DNA of 8,566 bases from an uncultured Rhodanobacter sp. (GCA_937906285.1 CALCWL010000193.1:1-8566); one strand, 5' to 3'. Positions 1 to 6,729 are shown, counted from the first letter of the stretch. Notes: generated by a model not told the origin, from the letters alone. Program-made: numbers and translations.

Positions 1-1608
1 GCCGGCGGCATCGGCCTGGCCTACTCGCGCGTGCGTTCGCGCGGCTCGCTGATCCGCGGCACCAACGGCCACTCCAACGGCCTGCTGCCGTGGCTGAAGA
101 CGCTGGATGCCTCGGTCGCCGCGGTGAACCAGGGCGGCAAGCGCAAGGGTGCGGCCTGCGTGTACCTCGAATCGTGGCATGCCGACATCGAGGACTTCCT
201 GGAGCTGCGCGACAACACCGGCGACGACGCGCGCCGCGCCCACAACCTCAACATCGCCAACTGGGTGCCGGACGAATTCATGCGCCGGGTCGAGAGCGAC
301 GGGGACTGGTCGCTGTTCGATCCGAAGTCGGTGCCGCATCTCGTCGACCTGTGGGGCGCGGCATTCGACGCGGCCTACACCCGCGCCGAGGCGGATGGCC
401 TGTCCGTGAAAACCGTGAAGGCGCGCGAACTTTACGCGCGCATGATGCGCACGCTGGCGCAGACCGGCAACGGCTGGATGACCTTCAAGGACCGCTGCAA
501 CGCCACCTCCAACCAGACCGCCGGCGCCGGCAACGTGATCCACCTGTCCAACCTGTGCACCGAGATCCTGGAAGTCAGCTCGGCGATCGAGACGGCCGTG
601 TGCAACCTCGGCTCGGTGAATCTCGCACGGCATGTTGTGGATGGCGCGTTCGATTTCGGGCAGCTCGCTGCCACCGTGCGCACCGCGGTGCGCCAGTTGA
701 ACCGCGTGATCGACCTCAACTACTACCCGATCGCCACCGCGCGCACCGCGAACATGAAGTGGCGGCCCGTCGGCCTTGGCGTGATGGGCCTGCAGGACGT
801 GTTCTTCAAGCTGCGCCTGCCGTTCGATTCGGCCGAAGCGCTGGCGCTGTCCACCCGCATCGCCGAGGAGATCTATTTCCACGCGCTGTCGCAATCGTGC
901 GAACTGGCGCAGGCCGAAGGCGCCCATCCCGGCTTCGCCGAGAGCCGTGCGGCCAGCGGCGAGCTGCAGTTCGACCATTGGCCGCAGGCCACGCCACACG
1001 ACGACGCACGCTGGGACGCGCTGCGCGAGAAGATCAGGCAACACGGCCTGCGCAATTCGCTGCTGATCGCGATCGCGCCCACCGCCACCATCGCATCCAT
1101 CGCCGGCTGCTACGAATGCATCGAGCCGCAGGTCAGCAACCTGTTCAAGCGCGAGACGCTGTCCGGCGATTTCCTGCAGGTCAACCGGCATCTCGCCGAT
1201 GAACTGAAATCGCTCGGACTATGGACGTCCGAAATCCGTGACGCGATCAAGCTGGCCGAAGGTTCGATCCAGGGCATCGCCGCGATCCCCGAACGCCTGC
1301 GCGCGATCTACCGCACCGTGTGGGAACTGCCGCAGAAGGCGCTGATCGACCTGGCCGCGGCGCGCGGCGCGTACATCGACCAGAGCCAGTCGCTGAACCT
1401 GTTCATGGAAAACCCGAACATCGGCCAGCTGAGCTCGATGTACATGTACGCATGGAAGGCCGGCATCAAGACTACCTACTACCTGCGCTCGCGACCGGCG
1501 ACGAAGATCGCCAAGACCACGGTATCGGCGGCATCCGACCAGGCGCAGGCCACCGCGGCGGTGTTCTGTTCACTGGAGAACCCGGAGTATTGCGAAGCCT
1601 GCCAATAG
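1..1608 (+). CDS. nrdA: Ribonucleoside-diphosphate reductase, alpha (large, catalytic) subunit, 5'-truncated by the window edge
   Basis: Reduces ribonucleoside diphosphates to deoxyribonucleotides together with NrdB in the cytoplasm. The frame is open from base 1, and 535 C-terminal codons are visible. E. coli NrdA is about 760 residues, so the N-terminal ATP-cone and the first active-site Cys lie off the window. In visible numbering, N184-L-C186-T-E188 is the thiyl-radical Cys with its Asn and Glu partners (E. coli N437/C439/E441). C201 in CNLGSVNL matches C462 of the redox-active pair. Y493-Y494 in KTTYYLR match the radical-transfer Tyr730/731. The tail CEACQ (C531, C534) supplies the swinging dithiol. 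The subunit looks functional. The KTSC gene follows after 16 nt and nrdB after that, so this is an operon. No nrdH or nrdI is seen, which favours class Ia over Ib. The promoter is outside the window. Family assignment is very secure. Confidence 0.97.
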   Translation, partial: AGGIGLAYSRVRSRGSLIRGTNGHSNGLLPWLKTLDASVAAVNQGGKRKGAACVYLESWHADIEDFLELRDNTGDDARRAHNLNIANWVPDEFMRRVESDGDWSLFDPKSVPHLVDLWGAAFDAAYTRAEADGLSVKTVKARELYARMMRTLAQTGNGWMTFKDRCNATSNQTAGAGNVIHLSNLCTEILEVSSAIETAVCNLGSVNLARHVVDGAFDFGQLAATVRTAVRQLNRVIDLNYYPIATARTANMKWRPVGLGVMGLQDVFFKLRLPFDSAEALALSTRIAEEIYFHALSQSCELAQAEGAHPGFAESRAASGELQFDHWPQATPHDDARWDALREKIRQHGLRNSLLIAIAPTATIASIAGCYECIEPQVSNLFKRETLSGDFLQVNRHLADELKSLGLWTSEIRDAIKLAEGSIQGIAAIPERLRAIYRTVWELPQKALIDLAAARGAYIDQSQSLNLFMENPNIGQLSSMYMYAWKAGIKTTYYLRSRPATKIAKTTVSAASDQAQATAAVFCSLENPEYCEACQ

Positions 1609-1624
1609 CGCGACGAGGTGCGCG

Positions 1625-1849
1625 ATGAAACGCTACCGGAATCTCGACGGCAACTCCGGCGTCACCGCCTACGAGTGCGGTGATGGTTTCATCCGCGTCC
1701 GTTTCGTCAATGGCGATATTTACGAATACACCGACAAGGCCACCGGCCGCGAGCACATCGCGAACATGCAAGAACTGGCGCAAGCCGGCCAGGGGCTTTC
1801 CACCTATGTCAGCCGCTTCGTGCACGACGACTACGCGCGCAAGCTCTGA
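1625..1849 (+). CDS. Small KTSC-domain protein encoded between nrdA and nrdB
   Basis: A 74-residue soluble protein with no signal peptide or membrane segment. Residues about 20-73 resemble the KTSC domain (Pfam PF13619), also found at the C-terminus of some lysyl-tRNA synthetases. The family hallmark, a central YxY, is present as Y33-E-Y35 after a hydrophobic strand (FIRVRFVNGDI). An Ala/Gln helix and a C-terminal Y70-ARKL follow, as in the family. KTSC function is unknown; RNA binding has only been suggested. The ATG at 1625 has a GAGGTG ribosome-binding site at 1615-1620. The gene starts 16 nt after nrdA and stops 15 nt before nrdB, so it must be co-transcribed and is probably made alongside the reductase. 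A role in RNR assembly, regulation or dNTP-linked stress is inference from position only. Confidence is high that the gene is real and moderate for the domain name. Confidence 0.85.
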   Translation: MKRYRNLDGNSGVTAYECGDGFIRVRFVNGDIYEYTDKATGREHIANMQELAQAGQGLSTYVSRFVHDDYARKL

Positions 1850-1864
1850 ATCCAAGGAACCAAG

Positions 1865-2890
1865 ATGTCCGCCCAACCCACCCGCAACGCCCACATTCTC
1901 GACCCGGGTTTCGAACTCACCCTGCGGCCGATGCGCTACCCCGGCTTCTACGAGATGTATCGCAACGCGATCCGGAATACCTGGACCGTCGAGGAAGTGG
2001 ATTTCTCGATGGACATCGGCGATCTGGACAACAAGATGTCGCCCGCCGACCGTCACCTGATCCAGCGGCTGGTGGCGTTCTTCGCTACCGGCGACACCAT
2101 CGTGTCGAACAACCTGGTGCTGAACCTGTACCAGCACATCAACGCGCCGGAAGCGCGCATGTACTTGTCGCGCCAGCTGTACGAGGAAGCGCTGCATGTG
2201 CAGTTCTATCTAACCTTGCTGGATACCTATATCCCCGACCCGGCCGAGCGCAACGCCGCGTTCGCGGCGATCAAGACGATCCCGTCGATCCGGCAGAAGG
2301 CCGCGTTCTGCTTCAAGTGGATCGACTCGATCCAGGATCTGCAGCGACTGGAGACGCGCGAGCACCGGCGCCGGTTCCTGCTCAATCTGATCTGCTTCGC
2401 CGCCTGCATCGAGGGATTGTTTTTCTACGCCGCGTTCGCCTACGTCTACTACCTGCGCTCGCGCGGGCTGCTGCACGGTCTGGCCGCCGGCACCAACTGG
2501 GTGTTTCGCGACGAGAGCGGCCACATGGCGTTCGCATTCGAGGTGGTGCGCACGGTGCGCGTGCAGGAACCGGAGCTGTTCGACGACGCCATGCGCGCTC
2601 AGGTCATCGAGATGATGGAAGAGGCGATCGCCTGCGAAACGCAGTTTGCCGAGGACGTGCTCTCCGGCGGCGTGGCCGGCATGTCGGTGCAGCACATGCG
2701 CCAGTACCTCGAGTACTGCGCCGACCAGCGCCTTGTCCAGCTCGACCTGCCGAAGCAATACGACGCGAAGAACCCGTTCGACTTCATGGACCTGCAGGAC
2801 GTGCAGGAGCTGGCCAACTTCTTCGAGCGTCGCGTCTCGGCCTACCAGGTCGGCGTGGAGGGCGAGGTGGCGTTCGACATGGCGTTCTGA
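1865..2890 (+). CDS. nrdB: Ribonucleoside-diphosphate reductase, beta (radical-generating) subunit
   Basis: Houses the di-metal/tyrosyl-radical cofactor that starts catalysis in NrdA. The protein is 341 residues, shorter than the E. coli protein (about 375). All expected cofactor residues are visible: D77, E108, H111 (YEEALH) in the first half and E183 (CIEGLFFY), E217, H220 (RDESGH) in the second. Y115, four residues after H111, matches radical Tyr122. The spacings D77-E108 (31) and E183-E217 (34) equal those of E. coli 84-115 and 204-238. Presence of Tyr argues against a class Ic (Phe) enzyme. The C-terminal tail (GEVAFDMAF) would be the part that docks on NrdA. The ATG at 1865 has an AAGGAA ribosome-binding site at 1853-1858. 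It is the last nrd gene; the AraC gene follows after 34 nt with no clear terminator between them. Which metal (Fe or Mn) is used cannot be read from the sequence. Confidence 0.97.
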   Translation: MSAQPTRNAHILDPGFELTLRPMRYPGFYEMYRNAIRNTWTVEEVDFSMDIGDLDNKMSPADRHLIQRLVAFFATGDTIVSNNLVLNLYQHINAPEARMYLSRQLYEEALHVQFYLTLLDTYIPDPAERNAAFAAIKTIPSIRQKAAFCFKWIDSIQDLQRLETREHRRRFLLNLICFAACIEGLFFYAAFAYVYYLRSRGLLHGLAAGTNWVFRDESGHMAFAFEVVRTVRVQEPELFDDAMRAQVIEMMEEAIACETQFAEDVLSGGVAGMSVQHMRQYLEYCADQRLVQLDLPKQYDAKNPFDFMDLQDVQELANFFERRVSAYQVGVEGEVAFDMAF

Positions 2891-2924
2891 GACGCTGGCG
2901 CACCCTGCCCCCAGCGAGCGAGCC

Positions 2925-3794
2925 ATGGGTGCCTCCCGTCTCACCGTGCTGTTCGACAGTCCGCTGCTGCGGATCACCGACATCGACTGCAGCCACCCGC
3001 GCGGCGGTTGCAGCTGCGAGCGCGGCGACGAGCGCACCCACCTGGTGCTGCTGCGGCGCGGTGGCTTCGGCTATCACCTGCGCGGGGCGGAGTACGTGGG
3101 CGACCCCGCCACCGCCCTGCTCTACCGCGCCGGCGACAGTTACCGCATCTCGCACCCGTTCGAGGGCGGCGACGCCGGCAGTTGTTTCGAGGTGGCGCCC
3201 GCGCACGAGGAGGCGCTGTTCGGCCGACGCCTGCGCGGGTCCGCCGACGCGGCGCGGCCGGTCGAGGCCGTCGACCAGTACCGGCACCAGGCACTGCATG
3301 CGGCGCTCGCCCGCGGCGAGCGCGACCGCCTGCGGGTGGAGGAAACGGTTGCCGCGCTGTGCACCGCCGTACTTCGTCACGAGTCAGCCGCGAACATCGC
3401 GCCGCTCCCTCCGGCCACCCGGCGCCGGCTTGGCCGCGTGCAGGAAGTGCTGCTCGCCGACCCGACCGCGGCTGTCGGCCTGGCCGACCTCGCCACCCAT
3501 GCCGGTTGCTCCCCGTTCCACCTTTCGCGCCTGTTTCGCCGCGCCTGCGGCAGCAGCCTGGTGGCCTACCGCACGCGCCTGCGCATCGCGCTCGCGCTCG
3601 ACCGCCTCGCCCACGGCGAGGACAATCTCGCCGCCCTGGCCAGCGACCTGGGCTTCAGTCACCAGAGCCACTTCGGCGCCACCTTCCGGCGCCATGTCGG
3701 ACTGACCCCGCGCGCCGCGCGCGAGACCCTGCGTCCGTCGGCGCTGGTCCACGCGGGCAAGAATTTGATAGCCGCATACCGGCCGCAGCCCTAG
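2925..3794 (+). CDS. AraC-family transcriptional regulator with N-terminal Cys/His cluster
   Basis: A 289-residue cytoplasmic DNA-binding regulator. Residues about 10-100 look like the cupin-type N-terminal sensor domain of a common AraC subfamily (HLVLLRRGGF, then DPATALLYRAGDSYRISHP). Residues about 170-268 form the two-helix-turn-helix AraC DNA-binding domain: helix-turn-helix 1 near 187-208 (LATHAGCSPFHLSRLFRR) and 2 near 236-258 (ALASDLGFSHQSHFGATFRR), ending in the usual GLTPRAAR. The N-terminus contains C22, H24, C29, C31 and H39 within 18 residues, which could bind a metal or act as a thiol sensor; this is inference. The frame stays open upstream into nrdB, but the ATG at 2925 best matches the domain start. 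Its ribosome-binding site is weak (GAGCGAG, 2916-2922). The effector and target genes are unknown. Candidates are the NTF2-like gene downstream and its own operon. It may receive read-through from nrdB. Confidence 0.88.
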   Translation: MGASRLTVLFDSPLLRITDIDCSHPRGGCSCERGDERTHLVLLRRGGFGYHLRGAEYVGDPATALLYRAGDSYRISHPFEGGDAGSCFEVAPAHEEALFGRRLRGSADAARPVEAVDQYRHQALHAALARGERDRLRVEETVAALCTAVLRHESAANIAPLPPATRRRLGRVQEVLLADPTAAVGLADLATHAGCSPFHLSRLFRRACGSSLVAYRTRLRIALALDRLAHGEDNLAALASDLGFSHQSHFGATFRRHVGLTPRAARETLRPSALVHAGKNLIAAYRPQP

Positions 3795-3800
3795 TGTCGG

Positions 3801-3827
3801 AGACCCGCCCGGCCGCTCGCCGGGTCT
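3801..3827 (+). terminator. Possible weak terminator or attenuator hairpin after the AraC gene
   Basis: AGACCCG at 3801-3807 pairs perfectly with CGGGTCT at 3821-3827 around a 13-nt loop. An overlapping alternative pairs CCCGGC (3808-3813) with GCCGGG (3819-3824). The hairpin sits between the AraC stop codon and the ribosome-binding site of the next gene. No T-run follows (TCG), so intrinsic termination would be weak at best. It could equally be chance in GC-rich DNA. Confidence 0.3.
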
Positions 3828-3842
3828 TCGACGGAGGCCGCC

Positions 3843-4286
3843 ATGAAACTGTTCGCCACCCTGCTCACGCTGATGCTGGGCATCGCACCGGCCGCGGCCA
3901 CGGCGCCGCACGCCTCGTTGCCACCCGCGCTGGCCCGCGCGGTGGCCGCGTTCGACCGCGCCCAGGTCGAAGGCGACGGTGCGGCACTGCAACGCCTGCT
4001 CGCCGACGACTACGTGCTGTTCAACAGCCGCGCCCGGGTCGAGAACAAGGCCGATTTCATCCGCGACTACACCGCCGCCGGCTACTCGCTGAAACCGTTC
4101 ACGGTCGAGCACGAGGTGGTGCGCCACTGGCCCGGCGGCGCCGTGCTCGGCGGCGTGGTCACGCTGGAAGGCAGCAGTGAAGGCAAGCCGTTCAAGGCGC
4201 GCCTGCGCTTCGCCGACATCTGGCGCGAGCGCGACGGCCACTGGCAGGTGATCTTCACCCAGGCGACCCGGGTGGCGACGCCGTAA
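3843..4286 (+). CDS. Probably exported NTF2-like (SnoaL/DUF4440-type) protein
   Basis: A 147-residue protein. Residues 1-21 form a likely Sec signal peptide: K2, a hydrophobic LFATLLTLMLGIA core and an AAATA cleavage region. The mature part resembles the DUF4440/SnoaL-like branch of the NTF2 fold: an N-terminal helix with F37DRAQVEGDGAALQRLLADDYVLF, a middle NKADFI segment, and the closing strands RFADIWRERDGHWQVIFTQATR. Members of this superfamily are either small enzymes or binding proteins, and no catalytic residue set identifies a reaction here. The ATG at 3843 has a strong GGAGG ribosome-binding site at 3833-3837. It lies 48 nt after the AraC gene on the same strand, so that regulator may control it or be co-transcribed with it. 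Its stop lies 34 nt before the BlaI operator. Export is predicted, not certain. The specific function is unknown. Confidence 0.82.
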   Translation: MKLFATLLTLMLGIAPAAATAPHASLPPALARAVAAFDRAQVEGDGAALQRLLADDYVLFNSRARVENKADFIRDYTAAGYSLKPFTVEHEVVRHWPGGAVLGGVVTLEGSSEGKPFKARLRFADIWRERDGHWQVIFTQATRVATP

Positions 4287-4320
4287 CCCGCGCGTGACCT
4301 TCGGCAGGGTGGCCGCCGGA

Positions 4321-4376
4321 CCGCTTGACTACAGCTGTAAGCATGGCGTAGCTTGCCTACAACTGTAGTCAAGCGG
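4321..4376 (+). promoter_or_regulatory. Palindromic operator/promoter of the BlaI-M56 operon
   Basis: A 19-bp inverted repeat (arms 4321-4339 and 4358-4376, one mismatch, 18-bp centre) lies just upstream of the BlaI-family gene. Each arm contains its own dyad of the BlaI/MecI operator type: TACAGCTGTA at 4330-4339 (perfect) and TACAACTGTA at 4358-4367 (one mismatch, flanked by C and G). Known BlaI/MecI sites share a TACA...TGTA core. A plausible promoter is interleaved with it: -35 TTGACT at 4325-4330 touches the first dyad, and -10 TAGCTT (weak, 18-bp spacer) lies at 4349-4354 between the two. This would put the start site near 4361, inside the second dyad. Repressor bound at both sites would block RNA polymerase, so autorepression is expected. 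The repeat is seen directly; promoter positions and function are inferred. Confidence 0.8.
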
Positions 4377-4384
4377 GAACCGCC

Positions 4385-4771
4385 ATGCGCAAACCTTCCA
4401 TCGGCGACCAGGAACTGGCGCTGCTGCAGCACCTCGAGGAAAGCGGCGCCGCCTCGGTGGGCGAGGTGGCCGCGAGCTTCGGCGAACCGCGCGGACTGGC
4501 CCGCTCCACCGTGCTGACCATGATGGAGCGGCTGCGCGGCAAGGGCTATCTCAAGCGCAAGCAGGTACGGGGCATGTTCCGCTACAGCATTGCCACCGGT
4601 CCGGGCGAAGCGATGCGCAGCGCGGTGGGCAGCTTCGTCGAGAAGACGCTGAGCGGCTCGGTCTCGCCGTTCGTGGCGTGGATGTCCGAACACGCCGAAG
4701 TCAGCGACGACGAGCTGGCCGAGCTGGAGGCGCTGGTCGAGCAGTTGCAGAACCGGCGGCGGGAGACCTGA
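4385..4771 (+). CDS. BlaI/MecI-family transcriptional repressor
   Basis: A 128-residue winged-helix repressor of the Penicillinase_R family. Residues 1-75 form the DNA-binding domain: IGDQELALLQHLEES, a recognition region GLARSTVLTMMERLRGKGYLKRK, and the beta-wing VRGMFRYSIA. Residues about 76-123 form the acidic, helical dimerisation part (SDDELAELEALVEQL). In staphylococcal systems the partner M56 protease triggers cleavage in this second part to lift repression. The segment SVSPFVAW (residues 92-99) lies in the comparable region, but the exact site cannot be read. The ATG at 4385 has only a modest GCGGGAA element upstream. It is the first gene after the palindromic operator and is tightly coupled to the M56 gene, 1 nt further on. 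Despite the family name, no beta-lactamase or PBP gene is nearby, so a beta-lactam resistance role should not be assumed. Confidence 0.93.
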   Translation: MRKPSIGDQELALLQHLEESGAASVGEVAASFGEPRGLARSTVLTMMERLRGKGYLKRKQVRGMFRYSIATGPGEAMRSAVGSFVEKTLSGSVSPFVAWMSEHAEVSDDELAELEALVEQLQNRRRET

Positions 4772-4772
4772 G

Positions 4773-6692
4773 ATGTCCCTCGACCACGTCGTCATTTCGC
4801 TGCTGGCGCGGCTGGGCTGGACCTCGCTGCAAGCGATGGTCCTGATCGCCCTGCTCGCCCTGCTGGTGCGAGCGCTGCCGCGGCTGTCGGCGGCGATGCG
4901 CTGCGCCTTGTGGTGGTTGGTCGGCGCGCAGCTGCTGGCCGGCATGGTCTGGCATGCGCCGCTGCAGTTGCGACTGCTGTCGCCGCCGGCGGTCGAACGC
5001 ACGCTCGAGGCGGCCGCGGTGTCGACCCCGGCGCCCGCCAACCTGCTGGTCAATGCCACGGCCACCGTCGCGGCGGTGCCGCACCAGAGCCGCGCGCCGG
5101 CACCGGCGCCGCGTGCGGCCCCGCGCTGGCTGGTGCACGCGCCGCTGGCGCTCGCCCTGCTGTGGCTGGCGGGCTTGCTGGCGCAGCTGCCGGCCATCGT
5201 TGGCCAGGGTTGGCAAGCCCGCCGGTTGCTGCGCGAATCCACGCCGGTGGCCGACGCGTCGCTGCAAGCGCAATGCACGACGCAGGCACGCGCCATGGGC
5301 CTGCGTCGTGCGCCGGCTTTGCGCGTCTCCGCCGCGATCACTTCGCCGCAGGTGCTCGGCTGGCGTCGCCCCACCATCCTGTTGCCGGCCGGGAAGACGT
5401 TGAGCGACGCGGAAGCGTCGCTGGCGCTGATCCACGAGCTTGCCCACGTGCGGCGCGGCGATCTGTGGCTGGGCTGGATCCCGGCCCTGGCGCAGCGCTT
5501 GTTCTTCTTCCACCCGCTGGTGGCCTGGGCGATGCGCGAGTACGCGCTGGCGCGCGAAGCCGCTTGCGACGCGCAGGTACTGGCGCAGCCGGACATCGAA
5601 CCGCAGCGCTATGGCCGGTTGCTGTTGCAGCTGGGCGTGGCGCAGCCCCTGCGTGCCGGCCTGGCCGGCGCGTCCCCTTCGTTTGGCAATCTCAAGAGGC
5701 GACTGACCATGTTGCAACACACCCCGATGCTTCCCCGCCAGCGCGTGCAGGGCTGGCTGCTGGTGGCCGTGATCGCGATTGCCGGCGTGCTGCCGTATCG
5801 CGTCACCGCCGCGGCGTCCGAGCAACCGGCGCCGCCCGCGCACAGCGGTTCCTCCGCATGGATGGCGCCACCACCGCCAGCGCCGCCCGCACCGCCACCG
5901 GCCACCGCGCCCGCGTTGCCCGCCATGACCGCACCGGCCGCTCCACCGGCACCGCCAGCGCCGCCGGCTCCTCCCGCGCCGCCTGCGCCGATCGCCGCAA
6001 TCGGCAGCCACATGATGATCAGCACCCACGACGACACCGGCTACGCCTTCGCCCTGCTGGACGGCAACTCGACCACCGTCAATGGCACCGCCGCCGACCT
6101 CGCCACCGTGCGGCGACTGCGTCAGCACGGCGAACCTCTGCTGTGGTTCCGCCGCGGCGACACCGCCTGGACCACCCGCGATCCCGCCACGCTCGAACGC
6201 GCCAAGGCGATCTACGCACCGCTTTCCGCCCTGGCCGAGCAGCAGGGCAAGCTGGGCGAGCAGCAAGGCGCGCTGGGCGAGAAACAGGGCCGACTCGGCG
6301 AACAGCAGGGCCGCATCGCCGCCGATCAGGGGCAATTCGCCGCGCGCCAGGCCGAACTGGCCGGCAGGGTCGCCGAACTGGCCGCCCGTCGCGCCGCCCT
6401 CGCGGCCAGCTCCCACTCCGGCGAATCCGCCGCCGCCCTGGACGCAAAGGAGCGCGAACTGGACGCCGCCCGCGCCGCGCTCGACAAGCAGCAACCCGAC
6501 GTCGCCGAGCGCCAGACCGCCCTGGGCGCCCAACAGGCGGAACTGGGCCGGCAACAGGCCGCCCTCGGCAAGCAGCAGGCCGCCCTCGGCGAACGCCAGC
6601 AGGAAGCCTCGGCCAAGGCGGAACAGCAGATGGCGAAACTGCTGGACGAGGCTGTGGCCAAGGGGCTGGCGCAGAAGAGCGAGAGGAATTGA
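4773..6692 (+). CDS. BlaR1-like M56 membrane zinc metalloprotease with a non-penicillin-binding C-terminal sensor
   Basis: Probable signal-sensing anti-repressor for the BlaI-like protein, 639 residues. Likely membrane segments are at 16-33, 42-61, 119-141 and 326-342. The protease loop between segments 3 and 4 has the zinc motif H221-E-L-A-H225 and downstream E262 in REAACD. FGNLKRRL (304-311) is a conserved M56-type basic motif near where BlaR1 cleaves itself. After membrane segment 4, where BlaR1 has a class-D-like penicillin-binding domain, this protein has instead a Pro/Ala linker (about 352-406), a small domain at 412-484 (DDTGYAFALLDGNSTTVNG...LLWFRRGDTAW), and heptads with Leu every seven residues from 487 to 543 and 556 to 605. 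No SxxK...KTG penicilloyl-serine active site is seen. The ATG lies 1 nt after the repressor stop, with GGGAGA inside that gene as ribosome-binding site. The signal sensed is unknown. Confidence 0.9.
   Translation: MSLDHVVISLLARLGWTSLQAMVLIALLALLVRALPRLSAAMRCALWWLVGAQLLAGMVWHAPLQLRLLSPPAVERTLEAAAVSTPAPANLLVNATATVAAVPHQSRAPAPAPRAAPRWLVHAPLALALLWLAGLLAQLPAIVGQGWQARRLLRESTPVADASLQAQCTTQARAMGLRRAPALRVSAAITSPQVLGWRRPTILLPAGKTLSDAEASLALIHELAHVRRGDLWLGWIPALAQRLFFFHPLVAWAMREYALAREAACDAQVLAQPDIEPQRYGRLLLQLGVAQPLRAGLAGASPSFGNLKRRLTMLQHTPMLPRQRVQGWLLVAVIAIAGVLPYRVTAAASEQPAPPAHSGSSAWMAPPPPAPPAPPPATAPALPAMTAPAAPPAPPAPPAPPAPPAPIAAIGSHMMISTHDDTGYAFALLDGNSTTVNGTAADLATVRRLRQHGEPLLWFRRGDTAWTTRDPATLERAKAIYAPLSALAEQQGKLGEQQGALGEKQGRLGEQQGRIAADQGQFAARQAELAGRVAELAARRAALAASSHSGESAAALDAKERELDAARAALDKQQPDVAERQTALGAQQAELGRQQAALGKQQAALGERQQEASAKAEQQMAKLLDEAVAKGLAQKSERN
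5943..5990 (+). repeat. In-frame Ala-Pro-Pro codon repeat in the M56 gene
   Basis: Residues 391-406 of the M56 protein are an almost pure run of PPA triplets, encoded by degenerate 9-bp units such as GCGCCGCCG. A looser Pro/Ala-rich stretch (residues 365-390) precedes it. It should form a stiff extended linker holding the C-terminal region away from the last membrane segment, in the periplasm. As a short-unit repeat it may vary in length between strains without shifting the frame. Confidence 0.75.
6231..6605 (+). repeat. Degenerate 21-bp tandem repeats encoding seven-residue LGxQQxx units
   Basis: Two blocks of degenerate 21-bp units lie in the 3' part of the M56 gene. The first (6231-6401) puts a hydrophobic residue at 487, 494, 501, 508, 515, 522, 529, 536 and 543. 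The second (6438-6605) puts one at 556, 563, 570, 577, 584, 591, 598 and 605. Typical units read LGEQQGA, LGEKQGR and LGRQQAA. The phase breaks once, by one residue, at the Ser/Gly-rich turn 546-552. This suggests two long helices packing as a hairpin. Glycine after most Leu residues is unusual for a coiled coil. Confidence 0.8.
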
Positions 6693-6729
6693 GAATCGCG
6701 ATGAGGCGAGTAGGAGCAGCGGCCAATGG

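Noticed and set aside
2646..2924. Extending the AraC gene upstream to an ATG at 2646
   Set aside because: The extra 93 residues would overlap nrdB and are Ser/Arg/Thr-rich nonsense. The AraC sensor domain begins just after the ATG at 2925.
2317..3705. A 462-codon + strand frame spanning the end of nrdB and the AraC gene
   Set aside because: It is Arg/Ala/Pro-rich out-of-frame translation covering two well-supported genes; typical of high-GC DNA.
4321..4376. A divergent promoter on the - strand within the operator palindrome
   Set aside because: The mirrored arm does give a TTGACT box on the - strand, but no convincing -10 follows, and the upstream gene runs on + with no - strand gene to serve.
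4385..6692. Calling the cassette blaI-blaR1 or mecI-mecR1, a beta-lactam resistance system
   Set aside because: The sensor domain that defines BlaR1/MecR1 is missing, and no beta-lactamase or PBP2a-like gene is in the window.
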